Source: Scleropages formosus (taxonomy: Eukaryota; Chordata; Actinopteri; Osteoglossiformes; Osteoglossidae). Taken from it: 64,000 bases of DNA. A model generated the notes under the pieces. That model worked only from the letters and a program-made list of their open reading frames with translations, was not told where the DNA came from and ran no database searches. This document shows positions 12,108 to 23,139 of the stretch, piece after piece. The translations under genes were made by a program, and so were the position numbers. How positions within the stretch are numbered: the stretch's first letter is position 1; every line of letters begins with the position of its first letter. Location: assembly GCF_900964775.1 (NCBI RefSeq), contig NC_041818.1, positions 9,445,332 through 9,509,331 on the forward strand. Reading direction: 5' to 3'.

Positions 12108-14422
12108 AGCCAAAGACCATGATCCTTTTTTCCAGCAAATTCCAGTGTTGAGATGTGCTCTGGACTGCACTGCATCATCACACGTAATGCTTGCAAACAG
12201 TACAGTCAGGAAGTTTAAAGTATGCTTTGGTGGGTTAACCTGCTACCATCAAGTAATTGTTTGTGCCTGTTAAATTTAAAGATGTTGTTTTGCGAAAGTT
12301 CTTCCTTTTGTTTTTTGTGTCACTAGTAATATAGACTGACAGTGGTCAATGTTCACAGCTAGACCAAGTTTTTACCATCAGTTGGTTAGATCATTCAGTT
12401 GTGTTCACCTGTAACTTTTGTACTCCTGTTACTATGAGTAATATTTTTGTTGTTGCATTAAATTTCAAGTGCAGAACTATTATTTTCAGTTTTCCAGTGT
12501 ATTAGTAACACATCCAAAGGAAAATGGTACCCAACAACTGTCTGCCACCCAGCTCCATATGAATATTAGAACATAATCCTGTGTGAATTATAATGCCTGA
12601 CTGTCAGACCTGTTCCGCATCACAGACCAGTACAATGGTTTCTACCCATGATTAGTGCTGGATATTGAACATACTGACTTCCCCCTATTTTGTAAGGCCG
12701 CTTCGGCAAGGTCTGAACTGCTCGGCTCCCCATTCAGAAATAGTGTTGTCCAGTGTCCGACTGGTAACACTAACAGTACTTTGCATGGAAACCCAGACCC
12801 CTCCCATCCATTTCTGTGAGCTGAGCGCTAGCATCTCTGCATGTGCATGCTCTTTTAACTTCAGTCCTAATGTGCATTTGATGGACTTCCCTGGATGAAG
12901 TCATCTCATCGTTTAATCATCACTTAAGTGCAGTAAGAAGAACACACCCTCACGCCGGTATGTTCTACAGGCTGCTATCATTTTCTGTGAAAAGAGCAGA
13001 CACCGGTAGACAGAGCTGACAGTCACATTAAAATTATGATGGGAATAAAAAGAATTAAAAGGCTAATTCCAGTATCACGACTCAGGAATGTAACTACACA
13101 AAATGTTTTTATTTTTGAACATTAGGCTTCGTAACCTGGTAACCCATCCTCGTTGCAACAGTAATATTGTTGTTGCACCTCCTTCCATTTTACCCAGCTA
13201 TTTCAAGCACCATTACAGCAATGGAGAATGTTACTGTGGTTTTCCCCAGTCATTAAATGCATTTAATTTGTCACCCCATGCCCTCTGTCTTCTTCCATTT
13301 GCAGATTTCCTCCAAAAGAGAAGAAAGATGGGGGGGCAACGCCTCTCATTTTTATAGGTTTCCTCAGTCATTCAGATGTATATCATACTTGATATTTACA
13401 GATTCACATCCATGAAAAAGTGTGGTTTTTGCTCTTGCAGTCACTAGGTTTTTTGTACCAAATCATAGGTTAATGCAGTTAAATGCTCCATGGAAACAGG
13501 GTACTCACTTAATATGTGAGGTTTTCAAATGGAAAACATAATGAAATGTCAAATGGGCAAATGATATATGATGCTTTAAACTCAAGACTAAAAAGTATAG
13601 TATTACATACACATACCAAAAGAATGCTAAGAAACAAAAGATCATATTCTCATAAATTACCAATGATAAAAAAATTACTCAAGCACTTGCATACAAACCC
13701 AAAGGCAAATACACAAAACAGACCATCACTTGACACGTGATCCAAAGCCGCAGTCTTTCTTGACCTGACCTTGCCCTTCCTCCTTACATCACTGATTCTA
13801 CATTAATAACACACTGAAAATAATGGAAAATGCAGACAAAAGGCGCAATCATGGACATATCTGGAGCACATTAACATAGTACAGAAACGTAATATCGATT
13901 TAAGGTATTGTACAAAAACATTTGAACGTACTCATATGCAGAAAGTTCCATAACTGCATTGGCTTTAAAATCCAATTAAAAGGGAAATTCACCCCAGGCA
14001 GATTTGATTAATATCCTTCCCTCCTTTTCCTAGGATGGGAAACCTATCTACTTTCCCTCATTTATGAGGCCGTTGTTGTCAGTGTCGACCTCTGTTACCG
14101 GTTAAGACAGCGGGAGAGGAAGGAATTTGGAAGGACAGAGGCGACAGCGGGGTAAGATACCACAAGAGACTTAGGCTTTCGGAAACGTAGACTACAGGGC
14201 AGAGGAGGGGTCGACGCGCGGTGCCGAAACGCGACAGTGGGTGTGTCCCGGTGCGGAGGAAGGCTCGGCCTCACCTGTGCTACAAATAGCGGCGTGTGAG
14301 GAGGTGCATCCACACGCACACCTGTCTACACACCTTCAACACACCTACTCTACACCTGGACAGAGCCTGCGGCGTACTGACAGGTAACGAGAACTGCTCT
14401 CTGCTGGGGTACGTACCTTGCA

Positions 14423-14484
14423 TAAGGGTACTACAGCTGGAGGTGGGATTGGTTCAAATCCCACCTCCAGCTGTAGTACCCTTA
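14423..14484. repeat. Perfect 28-bp inverted repeat with a 6-base loop
   Basis: Left arm 14423-14450, loop 14451-14456 (GGTTCA), right arm 14457-14484. The arms are exact reverse complements and pairing continues imperfectly about 8 more bases outward. Both arms are the same piece of SINE family B (GGTACTACAGCTGGAGGTGG and its complement), so two copies meet head to head here. Confidence 0.85.
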
Positions 14485-14608
14485 AGCGAGGTACCTATCC
14501 TAATCTTCTCCGGTAAAATTACCCAGCTGTCTAAAATGCCTAAACAACTGCAGGTAGTTTATTTTAAGATGCTTTGGTGAGAAGTGTCAGCCAAACAAAT
14601 AAATGTCG
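14485..14608 (+). repeat. SINE family B body and tail, continuing from the hairpin
   Basis: AAAATTACCCAGCTG, GCTTTGGTGAGAAGTGTCAG and AAATAAATGTCG match the family B 3' half in + orientation. Confidence 0.65.
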
Positions 14609-15199
14609 TTGTCTTAATATCTGGGAGTGTTGAGTGCCGCCGCTCGCCTGCGTCCGAGCAGAACTGTTTCGGCTCTTGGTCGGAGTGAAAGCAGGTTGCC
14701 ATTGTGTTATTTGTAAAAATATTATCTGAATATTACTTACTCATTTTTTCTGTATAAAATTCAGCGTTGTCTCCAACATGTGCTGGATGCGATGACTTCC
14801 GCACAATATGTGACTTGAGGGTTACGATCTTTGCATAAGATCAATTGAAAATGCATCTATCGCCGTATGAAGATATAATAATGTTTTGAGTTTATTCTTT
14901 TTAGAATAAGAATTTTGTGTTGTTTTTTGTGTAAATGCCTTCCTGGAACAGTCACTGGGCACAATATGGTCTGGATTCGGCCTAAAAAAGTGACTGAAAC
15001 ACCCCCCCCCCCCCCCGCGTAGCCCATCTTTCCGTTTCTAGCATCTTCCCTCCTGTTCATTTGAGGGATGCTTGTCTTTAAGAAATATCAGACAGACCAT
15101 ATTCTATATTCCAGACCATAAGAAATATCAGACATCAACAGTACATAAAATTCAAAGATATGTGGTGAAATTAATTTATCGTTGTTGATGTTTTTAACA

Positions 15200-15600
15200 G
15201 GGGGTGCGGTGGCGCAGTGGGTTGGACCGCAGTCCTGCTCTCCGGTGGGTCTGGGATTCGAGTCCCGCTTGGGGTGCCTTGCGACGGACTGGCGTCCCGT
15301 CCTGGGTGTGTCCCCTCCGGCCTTACACCCTGTGTTACTGGGTAGGCTCCAGTTCCCCGCGACCCCGTATGGGACAAGCAGTTCTGAAATAGGGGGGTGC
15401 GGTGGCGCAGTGGGTTGGACCACAGTCCTGCTGTCCGGTGGGTTTGGGGTTCGAGTCCCGCTTGGGGTGCCTTGCGATGGACTGGCGTCCCGTCCTGGGT
15501 GTGTCCCCTCCCCCTCTGGCCTTACGCCCTGTGTTACCGGGTAGGCTCCGGTTCCCCGTGACCCCGTATGGGACAAGCGGTTCTGGGGAAAAAAAAAAAA
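15200..15600 (+). repeat. SINE family A head-to-tail dimer (copies 3a and 3b)
   Basis: Two nearly full copies, about 15200-15386 and 15391-15588, follow each other in the same direction and end in a short A tract. A single 12-bp target duplication GATGTTTTTAAC flanks the pair (15187-15198 and 15601-15612). Both copies carry intact-looking A and B boxes and are very alike. Confidence 0.9.
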
Positions 15601-16009
15601 GATGTTTTTAACCCTCATTAAGACAATGGCTGGAAATGAGTGTTCGAGCACAGGGTGCGGTTACAGCGCTGGAATGGTAAAAGGGGAAGTGTCCTTAAGT
15701 CTGGCCTTAACCTGAACACGTCAAGTGTCCCTCTGATGTGTATTCTGTAAGTAGGCTTGATGTCCCACCGTCTCCACTGGTAACGACACCAGGCTTTTAC
15801 CGTAATATGACAGCGGAGTCAGCAGGACGCTCAGCCACTCAAGTGGAATAAACTTTGTCATTAACGATAACGTGACCGTTTTTCGGGTTTTGCTCGTAGC
15901 GTTCCAGGACAAAGGTGCTGATAAAAATTGGGGCATCGCAGTGTTGTTTACCACAGTATTGTTACACTTCATTACTGGAACACATGTAGGTACCGGAAAA
16001 TTCACATTT

Positions 16010-16090
16010 ACATGTATTCAATTAGCGGATGCTTTTCTCCAAGGCGACGTACATCTCAGAGGAAATAAAACGTGTTCATTACATTAGCAG
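16010..16090 (-). repeat. SINE family B fragment
   Basis: Only the 3' piece is present: ATTCAATTAGCGGATGC followed by TTTTCTCCAAGGCGACGTAC on the + strand. Confidence 0.5.
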
Positions 16091-16244
16091 AAAGAGAGAT
16101 TCAGATGCAGACACATGATTTTATGGTACAGTTAATATTTTTTTACTTTCCACCATATGAACCAATGTACCTCACACCTGTAGCTGCATAAAACTATCTG
16201 AATATCCAAAATTCCTGATCACATTCCTAGTAACATTTTTTTGT

Positions 16245-16365
16245 GATATATAAACATAGATATACAGTATATGTTTATATACTATATCTCAAAATATATA
16301 ATAAATATATATCATATATAAATAATTCTAACCATAAAAATATATATAGATATATATAAATTGTA
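16245..16365. repeat. AT-rich low-complexity tract
   Basis: Runs of TATATA interspersed with ATATAAACATAG-like text. Simple sequence with no coding content. Confidence 0.7.
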
Positions 16366-17439
16366 GTGCCTTCTGTAACTATGAAGCACTGAGACTGTGA
16401 AGAACTGACACTGCATTTCAGCGACAGAGAAGAACCACAAAAAAGCAGCGTCTCGAAGTGTGACGGCCTCCGGCTGCCCTCGTACACACCCACAGGAGAG
16501 GAGCGCCGAGCCAGTAAGGCCTGGGGAGTGAAGCACTTTGCTTTACCACGGTATAACAAGGTCCGCGGGTAATACTACCCTCTGAATGACTTGCTTTACC
16601 ACATGACGGAGCTGGAAACTGTACTCAGGGGTCAGGTCATGTCTACAAGCAGGGACTGTAAACTCCTGGGGAAAACATTACAGTATGTATTACAGCAACC
16701 CTGGGCACAGAGAAAATGCACAACTGTCATTTTTATGGAGCCAAATCTATGGCAATACAATAAATATTCATGGGTGAGGGCAATAAAAGTTAATTTCTGC
16801 GTAATACAACATGACAGAGCAATAAATTACACATTGATGTGTAATAGATACTTGCAAAGTCATATTGCTGGCTTTTTGTATCTCCTCTTCAAGGCACAAC
16901 TTCACACTTTTTCTATGAGAATATACAAAATGTGAGAATATCATTATGTTTGTTTCTTCACTAACGGTTGTAAAAATGAGGATTCATAGATTGCTGTTTG
17001 TATCCTTTTTACTTTTATTCACTGTAGTGTACAAATAAGCAATGGCCCCCAGATCTCTTGTGTCTAACAGCACACAAAAGTGCGTATTACATGTGTAATG
17101 TTTCAGTAAATGTACAGCGAGTTGTCGTCATCTCTGCCCATATTGAGTCCAAAACTTATTTTATGGCCCAGCGGGCAGCGAAAGGATCAGCAGCCCGATA
17201 CGTACGAGTTGTGATCAGTCCCCACCAGCCTGCTTGTCCCACTCAGACACACAAAATATAGATCCCACTGGTTTTCAGTTTGGACCCGGTGTGCTGGAAT
17301 AAACTCCTTATCTCCCTCATAACTGCTGAATCCCTGCTGTCTTAAAGTGTCTTAAGAGACATCTCCTTCAGATCCATTTGTTCCCAGTCAGCTGACAACT
17401 TTGTAAGTTAGTCCAGCGTCATCTGTTACTATCATCTAG

Positions 17440-17590
17440 CTATTTGCAGCGTGAATGTCGCTGCCACAGGCACCTAGTAAGGTCTATAGGCAGCTAGTAA
17501 TGTCTACAGTCCGCTAATAATATTTACAGGGAACTAGTAATATCTATAGGGGACTGGTAACATCTACAAGAAACTAGTAAGGTCTTATTG
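17440..17590. repeat. Degenerate ~28-bp tandem repeat
   Basis: At least five diverged units of the form CTAGTAAGGTCTATAGGCAG lie in a row (CTAGTAATGTCTACAG, CTAATAATATTTACAG, CTAGTAATATCTATAG, CTGGTAACATCTACAAG). Confidence 0.65.
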
Positions 17591-17681
17591 TCATAAGTGT
17601 CTTTTTCTGTGGAAAAAATATTTAAATCAGCTGGAAATGTGAATGTAGTCACAGGGTACCAGTCTTTTGCAGAGCAATAAC

Positions 17682-17682
<1 letters not shown>

Positions 17683-17723
<41 letters not shown>

Positions 17724-17745
17724 GCAGACAGAGAGAGAGAGAGGG
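17683..17745. repeat. (CA)n microsatellite with an adjoining (GA)n
   Basis: An uninterrupted CA run to about 17720, then TATGCAGACA and a short GA tract. Confidence 0.95.
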
Positions 17746-17898
17746 AAACTGAATTAGCAGTTCACCTGAAACACACGACTTTGGACTGTGGAAGGAAACC
17801 AGAGCATCTGGAGAAAACACATTTGGAGAAAATGCAAACTTCTGTGTTTTAGAAAATGGAGAAGCCTGCATGTGAAAGTATTATTTATACACTGTGGA

Positions 17899-18116
17899 GA
17901 CACTTTTCTCTAAAGCGACTTATAGTGTTAGGTTTGTGCACTAAGCTACTCACAGTTACCACATTTATACAGCTGGGTAATATTTTATTTCTTTAACTAT
18001 TTTACTGGAGTAATTTAAGTACTTTGTTCAAGGATACTTACAGTAAGAGGTGGGATTTCAGCCTGAATCTTTTGGTTGCAAGGCTGTGGCTCTAAGCACT
18101 ATGCTACCTGGTGCCC
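17899..18116 (-). repeat. SINE family B copy
   Basis: GACACTTTTCTCTAAAGCGAC at the left; TTGTTCAAGGATACTTACAG in the middle; GGCTCTAAGCACTATGCTAC at the right. It ends about 190 bases before the gpha2 start codon. Confidence 0.7.
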
Positions 18117-18303
18117 CAGTAATACAGTAAATAAAAAATAATACAGTAAAACATGGTGCCGTGATACAGAGACACAGATAGACTTACAGAACACTGTAAG
18201 GGGACAGAAGCCAAATTGCCATGACCTGTTTTGTGTGTCTCACGATTCTGATGTGTGTGTGTGTATGCATCCATGTGCTCATCTTTCACAGGCCATTGCA
18301 GTC

Positions 18304-19421
18304 ATGTCTCCTGGAGGAATTCTGACCTTTGGCCTCTTGCTCGTGGTGCTGCTTGCAGCCTTCAGCTGGAGCTATGATGGCCTGGGCCCAGGATGCCATC
18401 TCTACCGTGAGACTCTTCTTCCAGTTTATACACGGAAACAGACTCTCGAACTCACATATACACACGCACACAAGGATATACACATCTTGCACATGTTTCC
18501 CAGAATACTTGTAACCTTTCACAGCGACATCATATAAAGAAGTTCCGCTAATACGTGTGCCCTGTCCTCCTCTTCGAACCGTCCTCCCGGTCCTACCCGA
18601 ACCTGGCGCCGTCCTCCCGTCAGCGTTCAACGTGACGATCCGCAGTGACAGGCGGGGGACGTGCCGGGGAACCCACCTGGTCCACGCCTGTGTTGGATAC
18701 TGCGAGTCCAGTGCCTTCCCCTCACGCTACTCTGTGCTCGTGGCCTCCAACTTCACCCACAACATCACGTCGGCCTCCCGCTGCTGCACCATCAGCAAGG
18801 ACACAAAGGTGTGTTCCACTGCCAGTGCCGACAGCGTGTAGTTCCACTTCTAACATGTGTTCGCCCAGATTAGAGAGCGTGTGGCTTCTTCAATTCCATC
18901 GATGTGTTCGCTTGAACGCTGCTATTCAAGCACTTTGAATACAGTGCACTTAAGAGCTCTAGAGCAAGACCCCTCTGTGGTGTCTTAACGGGAAACCCCT
19001 TGATCATAAATGGTGTCTCTCGCTCCCATTCTCGCACACACTCACACATCATGGGTAATTTAGAGTCACCACTTCACGTGAAACAGGTCTGGGCTGTTGG
19101 AGGAAACCAGAGCACCCTGTGGAAAGCTGCACAAACCTGGGGAAAACATGCACACTCCATGCTAACTGAGCAGGAGATGGAACCCATGTCCCCTTGCTAT
19201 TCGCTGCGTCACCATGCCCCAACAGACAAACGAGCGATGCAGCCGCGATGCACGTGGAGAAATGCGTCTGTCATACATCACATCTCTAACTCACGCGTGC
19301 TGCTCTGCGTTATCAGGTCAAGGTGCGTCTGGACTGCCCCCGTGGCCGTCACCACGACGACATCGAGATACTGACAGCCCGCGCCTGCCGCTGCGACATG
19401 TGCCGAAAAGCACGCTACTGA
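18304..19421 (+). CDS. gpha2: GPHA2, thyrostimulin alpha subunit (glycoprotein hormone alpha-2)
   Basis: Exons 18304-18406, 18624-18808 and 19317-19421 join in phase to 130 residues (human 129). It is a secreted cystine-knot subunit; with GPHB5 it forms thyrostimulin, an agonist of the TSH receptor. Residues 1-23 form a leucine-rich signal peptide ending near FSWS. The mature part has the ten cysteines of the alpha family, including CC at 88-89 and the closing CRCDMC. The stretch CESSAFPSRYSVLVAS is nearly identical to human GPHA2 and separates it from the common alpha subunit. Sequons occur at N37 (NVT), N77 (NFT) and N81 (NIT). The proline at residue 35 is split by intron 1. The gene converges on gphb5, so one locus supplies both subunits. 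Confidence 0.95.
19030..19212 (-). repeat. SINE family C fragment in gpha2 intron 2
   Basis: GGAGGAAACCAGAGCACCC, GGAAAACATGCACACTCCATG, then a B-box remnant in reverse (GGAGATGGAACCCATG). Diverged and therefore old. Confidence 0.6.
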
Positions 19422-19915
19422 AGCTTGTCAAGCGGTCGCCCCAGCGCACGGCACTCTGGGTAGCACAATTATCGCTGCGCTCGCAGCCTGTGTGGGGGGC
19501 AGACGGGACAAAAGGGAAAGGTGGCTAAGGAGTGGGCAGATGTTTAGGGAGAAAGTAAGGGCAGAGAAGAAGACTCCAGCCAAAGTATTTATTGTAAATA
19601 TGTTTTTGTATTTGGGCTTTATTCCATTTTTCTTTGCAGAGCACATTTAAAGGAAGGAGGACGTGCACCAGCAATGGCTTTGCGCTCTCGCCAGGGCGAA
19701 CATGCACCCGCCCTGTGCCCTTTCCCCTGTGGCCTGAGCTCTGCAGACTCCTCCGCAGCTCCCTCTCCGCTGTCCAGCTACAGCACCGCTGACCTCGCTG
19801 CTTGTGTTGCGGCAGCAGAGCCTCCTATTTATATTTGCCCGCTTTATGTTCTGCCCATTTCTAAATGCCACAGATATACTCGTTACCTAAAACGTGCAAA
19901 ATCGACAAACCAACA

Positions 19916-19921
19916 AATAAA
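19916..19921 (+). terminator. Candidate polyadenylation signal of gpha2
   Basis: AATAAA in CAACAAATAAACC, about 495 bases after the gpha2 stop; the first clear canonical signal on this strand. Confidence 0.45.
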
Positions 19922-20037
19922 CCATTCGTTGATTCATCTCAGGTCTGTTGTCATTTTTTATATTTGGCAAAGACACGGGTCCACAGAGAATGAACGACAA
20001 GCAGACACGGGAGGAGAGAGCAGCGAAATCGCGCCAC

Positions 20038-20043
20038 TTTATT
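20038..20043 (-). terminator. Candidate polyadenylation signal of gphb5
   Basis: TTTATT on +, hence AATAAAG on minus, 90 bases after the gphb5 stop. If both candidates are used, the two transcripts end about 100 bases apart without overlapping. Confidence 0.5.
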
Positions 20044-20132
20044 AACGTACAGCACAGCTCCATCATTTACCGCGGTCACTCTTAGCCGCAACCGGGTTCA
20101 CGCTGTAAAGGCTCCTCACTGCGCTCTCTGCC

Positions 20133-20795
20133 TCACAGGGTCTCGCACTCGGTGTCCCGCGTGGAGCAGAGGGCGCAGTCGCACTGCAGAGCCGTCGGGT
20201 ACGGGTACAGCGGCGACACGTGGGGCGGGCAGGCGGCCAGGCGGGCCGTCAGGTAGCGGGCGCGGCTGTAGGTGCAGACTCGGTGGTGCCGCTGGATGTA
20301 GGGCGGCTCCGGGACGGGCTTCTGCAGGGCTCAAGCACAGAGGAGGACGTGTCAGAGGGACGGCAGCGGGGAAGCGCCATCCAAACATCTCGGCTGCAGC
20401 ATCACCTGCGACTCAAGGCCACCGCTCCACGTTATGGGGACTTTCCTGTGTCGCAGAGGACTCACACACACACACACACACACACACATTGTGCAGGTGG
20501 ATGTTTCACCAGAGCTGTTCATAAAAGCCATCGAGGCTGGGTTAGGGGGTCCAGGCAATGGACGGCTCACCTCCCAGGTGCGGCATCGACCCCAGCACGC
20601 CTCGGTGGACACACGCAGGCCGCGGCAGCCCGGCTTCTGGGCCACGAAGGAGAAGTCGCGCACGGCGCAGCCGCGGAACGTGTCCAGCTTCGCGAGGGCG
20701 GCCGAAAGGGTGAGCAAGGTGAGCAGGGTGATCAGGGTGAGCAGGCCAAGGCCGAGGGAAGAGGTGAGCAGCGCAGTGCGGCAGCGCAGCCACAT
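20133..20795 (-). CDS. gphb5: GPHB5, thyrostimulin beta subunit (glycoprotein hormone beta-5)
   Basis: Two coding exons, 20571-20795 and 20133-20321, join at E75/K76 to 137 residues (human 130, with the intron at the same TWE/KP junction as I recall it). It is a secreted cystine-knot partner of GPHA2. Residues 1-35 are a very leucine-rich signal peptide. The mature chain has exactly ten cysteines (GCAVRDF, KPGCRGLR, ACWGRC, RVCTY, AACPPH, QCDCALC, TECETL) and lacks the extra pair that makes the 'seat belt' of other beta subunits, a hallmark of GPHB5. The ending TECETL is nearly the human one. The whole protein contains no asparagine, so it has no N-glycosylation site, while the human protein has one at the matching CTY-N position. 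Confidence 0.95.
20461..20490. repeat. (CA)n microsatellite in the gphb5 intron
   Basis: About 14 CA units between the two coding exons. Confidence 0.9.
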
Positions 20796-22049
20796 TCTGT
20801 GAGAGGAGCCACTTGTCGTTCAGTGAAGCTTTCTTTAAGGCACCCGGTAAAGCATATGGTAAAATACCATAGTCGAACATTCAAACTGTATTTCAGTGAG
20901 GTTTCACAGCCATCACTTCAGAACTGTTAATGTATAACTAAAGGAAGTAACTGTGACATATAATCGTGAGGGCAAACTGGAAATATTTTGTCTGCACTAA
21001 CACGCACTAACACACACACACACACCGCACTTTCGAGTAAGAACCGGGCAGTTCGAATTCTATCGCGTTCGGAAAGGGCGCCGCCTGGCGGACACCAGTG
21101 GAACTGCATGGAAGCGCGTCCTGCGTCAACTCGCGCGGCGCTCTCACCCAAACTTCAAGGTGACATGTAAAACATGTAAAACAGCACTTTTACCCTCATA
21201 CACTACAGTCGACACAGTTGTGCGGAAAATTTTCAGACGAATGGAGCCGTTCTCTTAAAATATCATTTATTTTTTTTAAGTGCAGCTCATTCAAATCGCA
21301 CACAACTGCAAATGAATGCTGCATAAGTCTACTGTTAACGTCTTTAAATTAATTCAAACTCCGATTTCTTTATTTTTCCTTCGAAAACACAGCAGAAACA
21401 GTAGCCAACCTGTGTTACTGTCATGAAACATGATTAAAGCGAACAATAACTCATAATTCAGACAAGATTTTACACGAGTTGCAGCAATTCCGCTGTTCAG
21501 GGAAAAAAGTTTATTCATTATGTTGTACGTGAAAAGTTTGCGGTAAAAAGTAGGTGCCTTACCTGGCTTGTTCAGTCAGAGAGAAGAAACAGGTTCAGTG
21601 CGTTTTCAAAGAGCCTTCGGATGGTCAGATGGAGAAAAGCTCCATGTTGTCGTTTCTAAGCCCTTTAAGGACGGAAACGATGACATCACCGCGATGACAA
21701 ATAAAGGTGCAATTAATTGTCGCATAAGGAGGAGAAGCGCGACTGTTAGTGCAGTGACGTCACTGGGGGTGCGAGGGGTGCGGAGCGCACGGGGTGGCAC
21801 CATGATCGGAGGGGGGTGACACCAAAATGACTGTATAACATTTTTGTGCAGGGTTTCAGCAGAAATGTGTTTTTTTTAAAAGAAAAAAAATCCCCGTAGT
21901 CAGTTCTAAGAACAAAAAAAAAATTCATAAACCCAGACTACATGTATCAATAGCTAAAACACTGTGATAATTTAACTTTCCGAACCTTTCCAAATCTCAG
22001 CTAGAGTTCATTGGAAGTTGCTTTGGAGAAAAGCATCTGCTACATTTAC

Positions 22050-22640
22050 TCACTTAGCAGATACTTTTCTTCAAAGTGACATCCGGTGAACTTTATGTAG
22101 TGTTACTATTCCCTCACACACCTTATTCACCGCGGTGACTTACACTGCTAGATACACTAATTACACTGGGTCACTCATCCATACATGGAACACACTCTCT
22201 CTGTCACTCACACACTATGGGGGAACCTGAACAGCATGTCTTTGGAGTGTGGGAGGAAACCAGAGCACCCAAAGACTTACACTGCTAGACACACTACTTA
22301 CACTGGCTTACTCATCCATACATCAGTGGAACACACACACACACTCTCTCTCTATCACTCTCATGCTATGGGGGAACCTGAACAGCATGTCTTTGGAGTG
22401 TGGGAGGAAACCAGAGCACCCAAAGACTTACACTGCTAGACACACTACTTACACTGGCTCACTCATCCATACATCAGTGGAACACACACACTCTCTCTCT
22501 GTCACTCTCACACTGTGGGCGAACCTGAACAGCAGGTCGTTGGACTGTGAGAGGAAACCAGAGCACCGAGAGGAAATCCACGCAGACTGAGTGGGGATCG
22601 AACCCACCTCCTCTCCTACCACCCAGGCACCGTGAGACAG
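22050..22640 (-). repeat. SINE family C copy with a tandemly amplified body (3 units)
   Basis: The + strand starts with TTTACTCACTTAGCAGATAC and ends with the reversed B box GGGATCGAACCCACC. The inner unit (GACTTACACTGCTAGACACA ... GGAGGAAACCAGAGCACCC) repeats with a period of about 151 bases. Confidence 0.8.
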
Positions 22641-22764
22641 CAGTGCTACTGAAGCGGAAGAAGAAGTGAAGAACAAGGGAGCTGCATCGCTAATTGTCAC
22701 CCAGGGAGGCTCTTGGCGTGTGGCCTGTCTGGAACCTTCTACTCTGTGTCCCTCCACCCTAGGG

Positions 22765-22975
22765 ACAGCTGATACTGTAGTGGTTGTTGCTGCCTTTAGA
22801 CCCGAAGGTTGCAGGTTTGCTCTCCGCTGCTGGCTGTAGTGCTCTTGAGTGAGGTACTTACCCTAAATGTTAAACGTTAACATTAAAAAAACATTTAAAA
22901 AAAAAAACATTGCCCAGCTGTATAAATGGGTAAGTAATTGTAACCTTAACAGTGTCAGCCAAATGAATAAGTGTG
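22765..22975 (+). repeat. SINE family B copy
   Basis: ACTGTAGTGGTTGTTGCTGCC, GAAGGTTGCAGGTTTGC (B-box region), TCTTGAGTGAGGTACTTACCC, then TGTCAGCCAAATGAATAAGTG. Full length or nearly so. Confidence 0.8.
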
Positions 22976-23139
22976 AAAATGTCCACATGAGTTCAAACTA
23001 GGCTGCTTGAGAGTGTGTGAACCCTACAGGGATGGATGTTATTACTGCACAAAATATTCAACTTATAAAATCAAAACATTAAAAAAAAAAACACACAATT
23101 TCCTCTCAACTAACATATGGAATTGGTTGTTACACACCT

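Larger units (their letters stand above)
12108..18303. other. Intergenic region between majin and gpha2
   Basis: About 6.2 kb without a recognisable gene. It holds a hairpin made of two opposed SINE pieces (14.4 kb), a SINE dimer (15.2-15.6 kb), an AT-rich tract (16.2-16.4 kb), a degenerate tandem repeat (17.44-17.59 kb), a (CA)n tract and a family B SINE. AATAAA-type signals near 14598 are far from the majin stop. The short open frames show no family motif. Confidence 0.5.
19422..20132. other. Short convergent spacer between gpha2 and gphb5
   Basis: Only 711 bases separate the two stop codons. Both 3' UTRs must lie here. No SINE or other interspersed repeat is seen inside, unlike the flanking intergenic regions. 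Confidence 0.6.

Noticed and set aside
14400-14500. Palindrome considered as a tRNA or rho-independent terminator
   Set aside because: The arms are SINE body sequence, with no cloverleaf and no bacterial context.
15088-15651. Recurring peptides like [13 protein letters not shown] in many frames
   Set aside because: All are translations of family A SINE copies; they recur wherever a copy lies and are not a gene family.
20220-20930. 236-codon open frame on + opposite gphb5
   Set aside because: Antisense shadow of the GC-rich gphb5 exons and intron; no motif of its own.
22050-22640. Regular ~150-base repeats considered as a CRISPR-like array
   Set aside because: Repeat units are long, contiguous and SINE-derived, without unique spacers, in a vertebrate genome.
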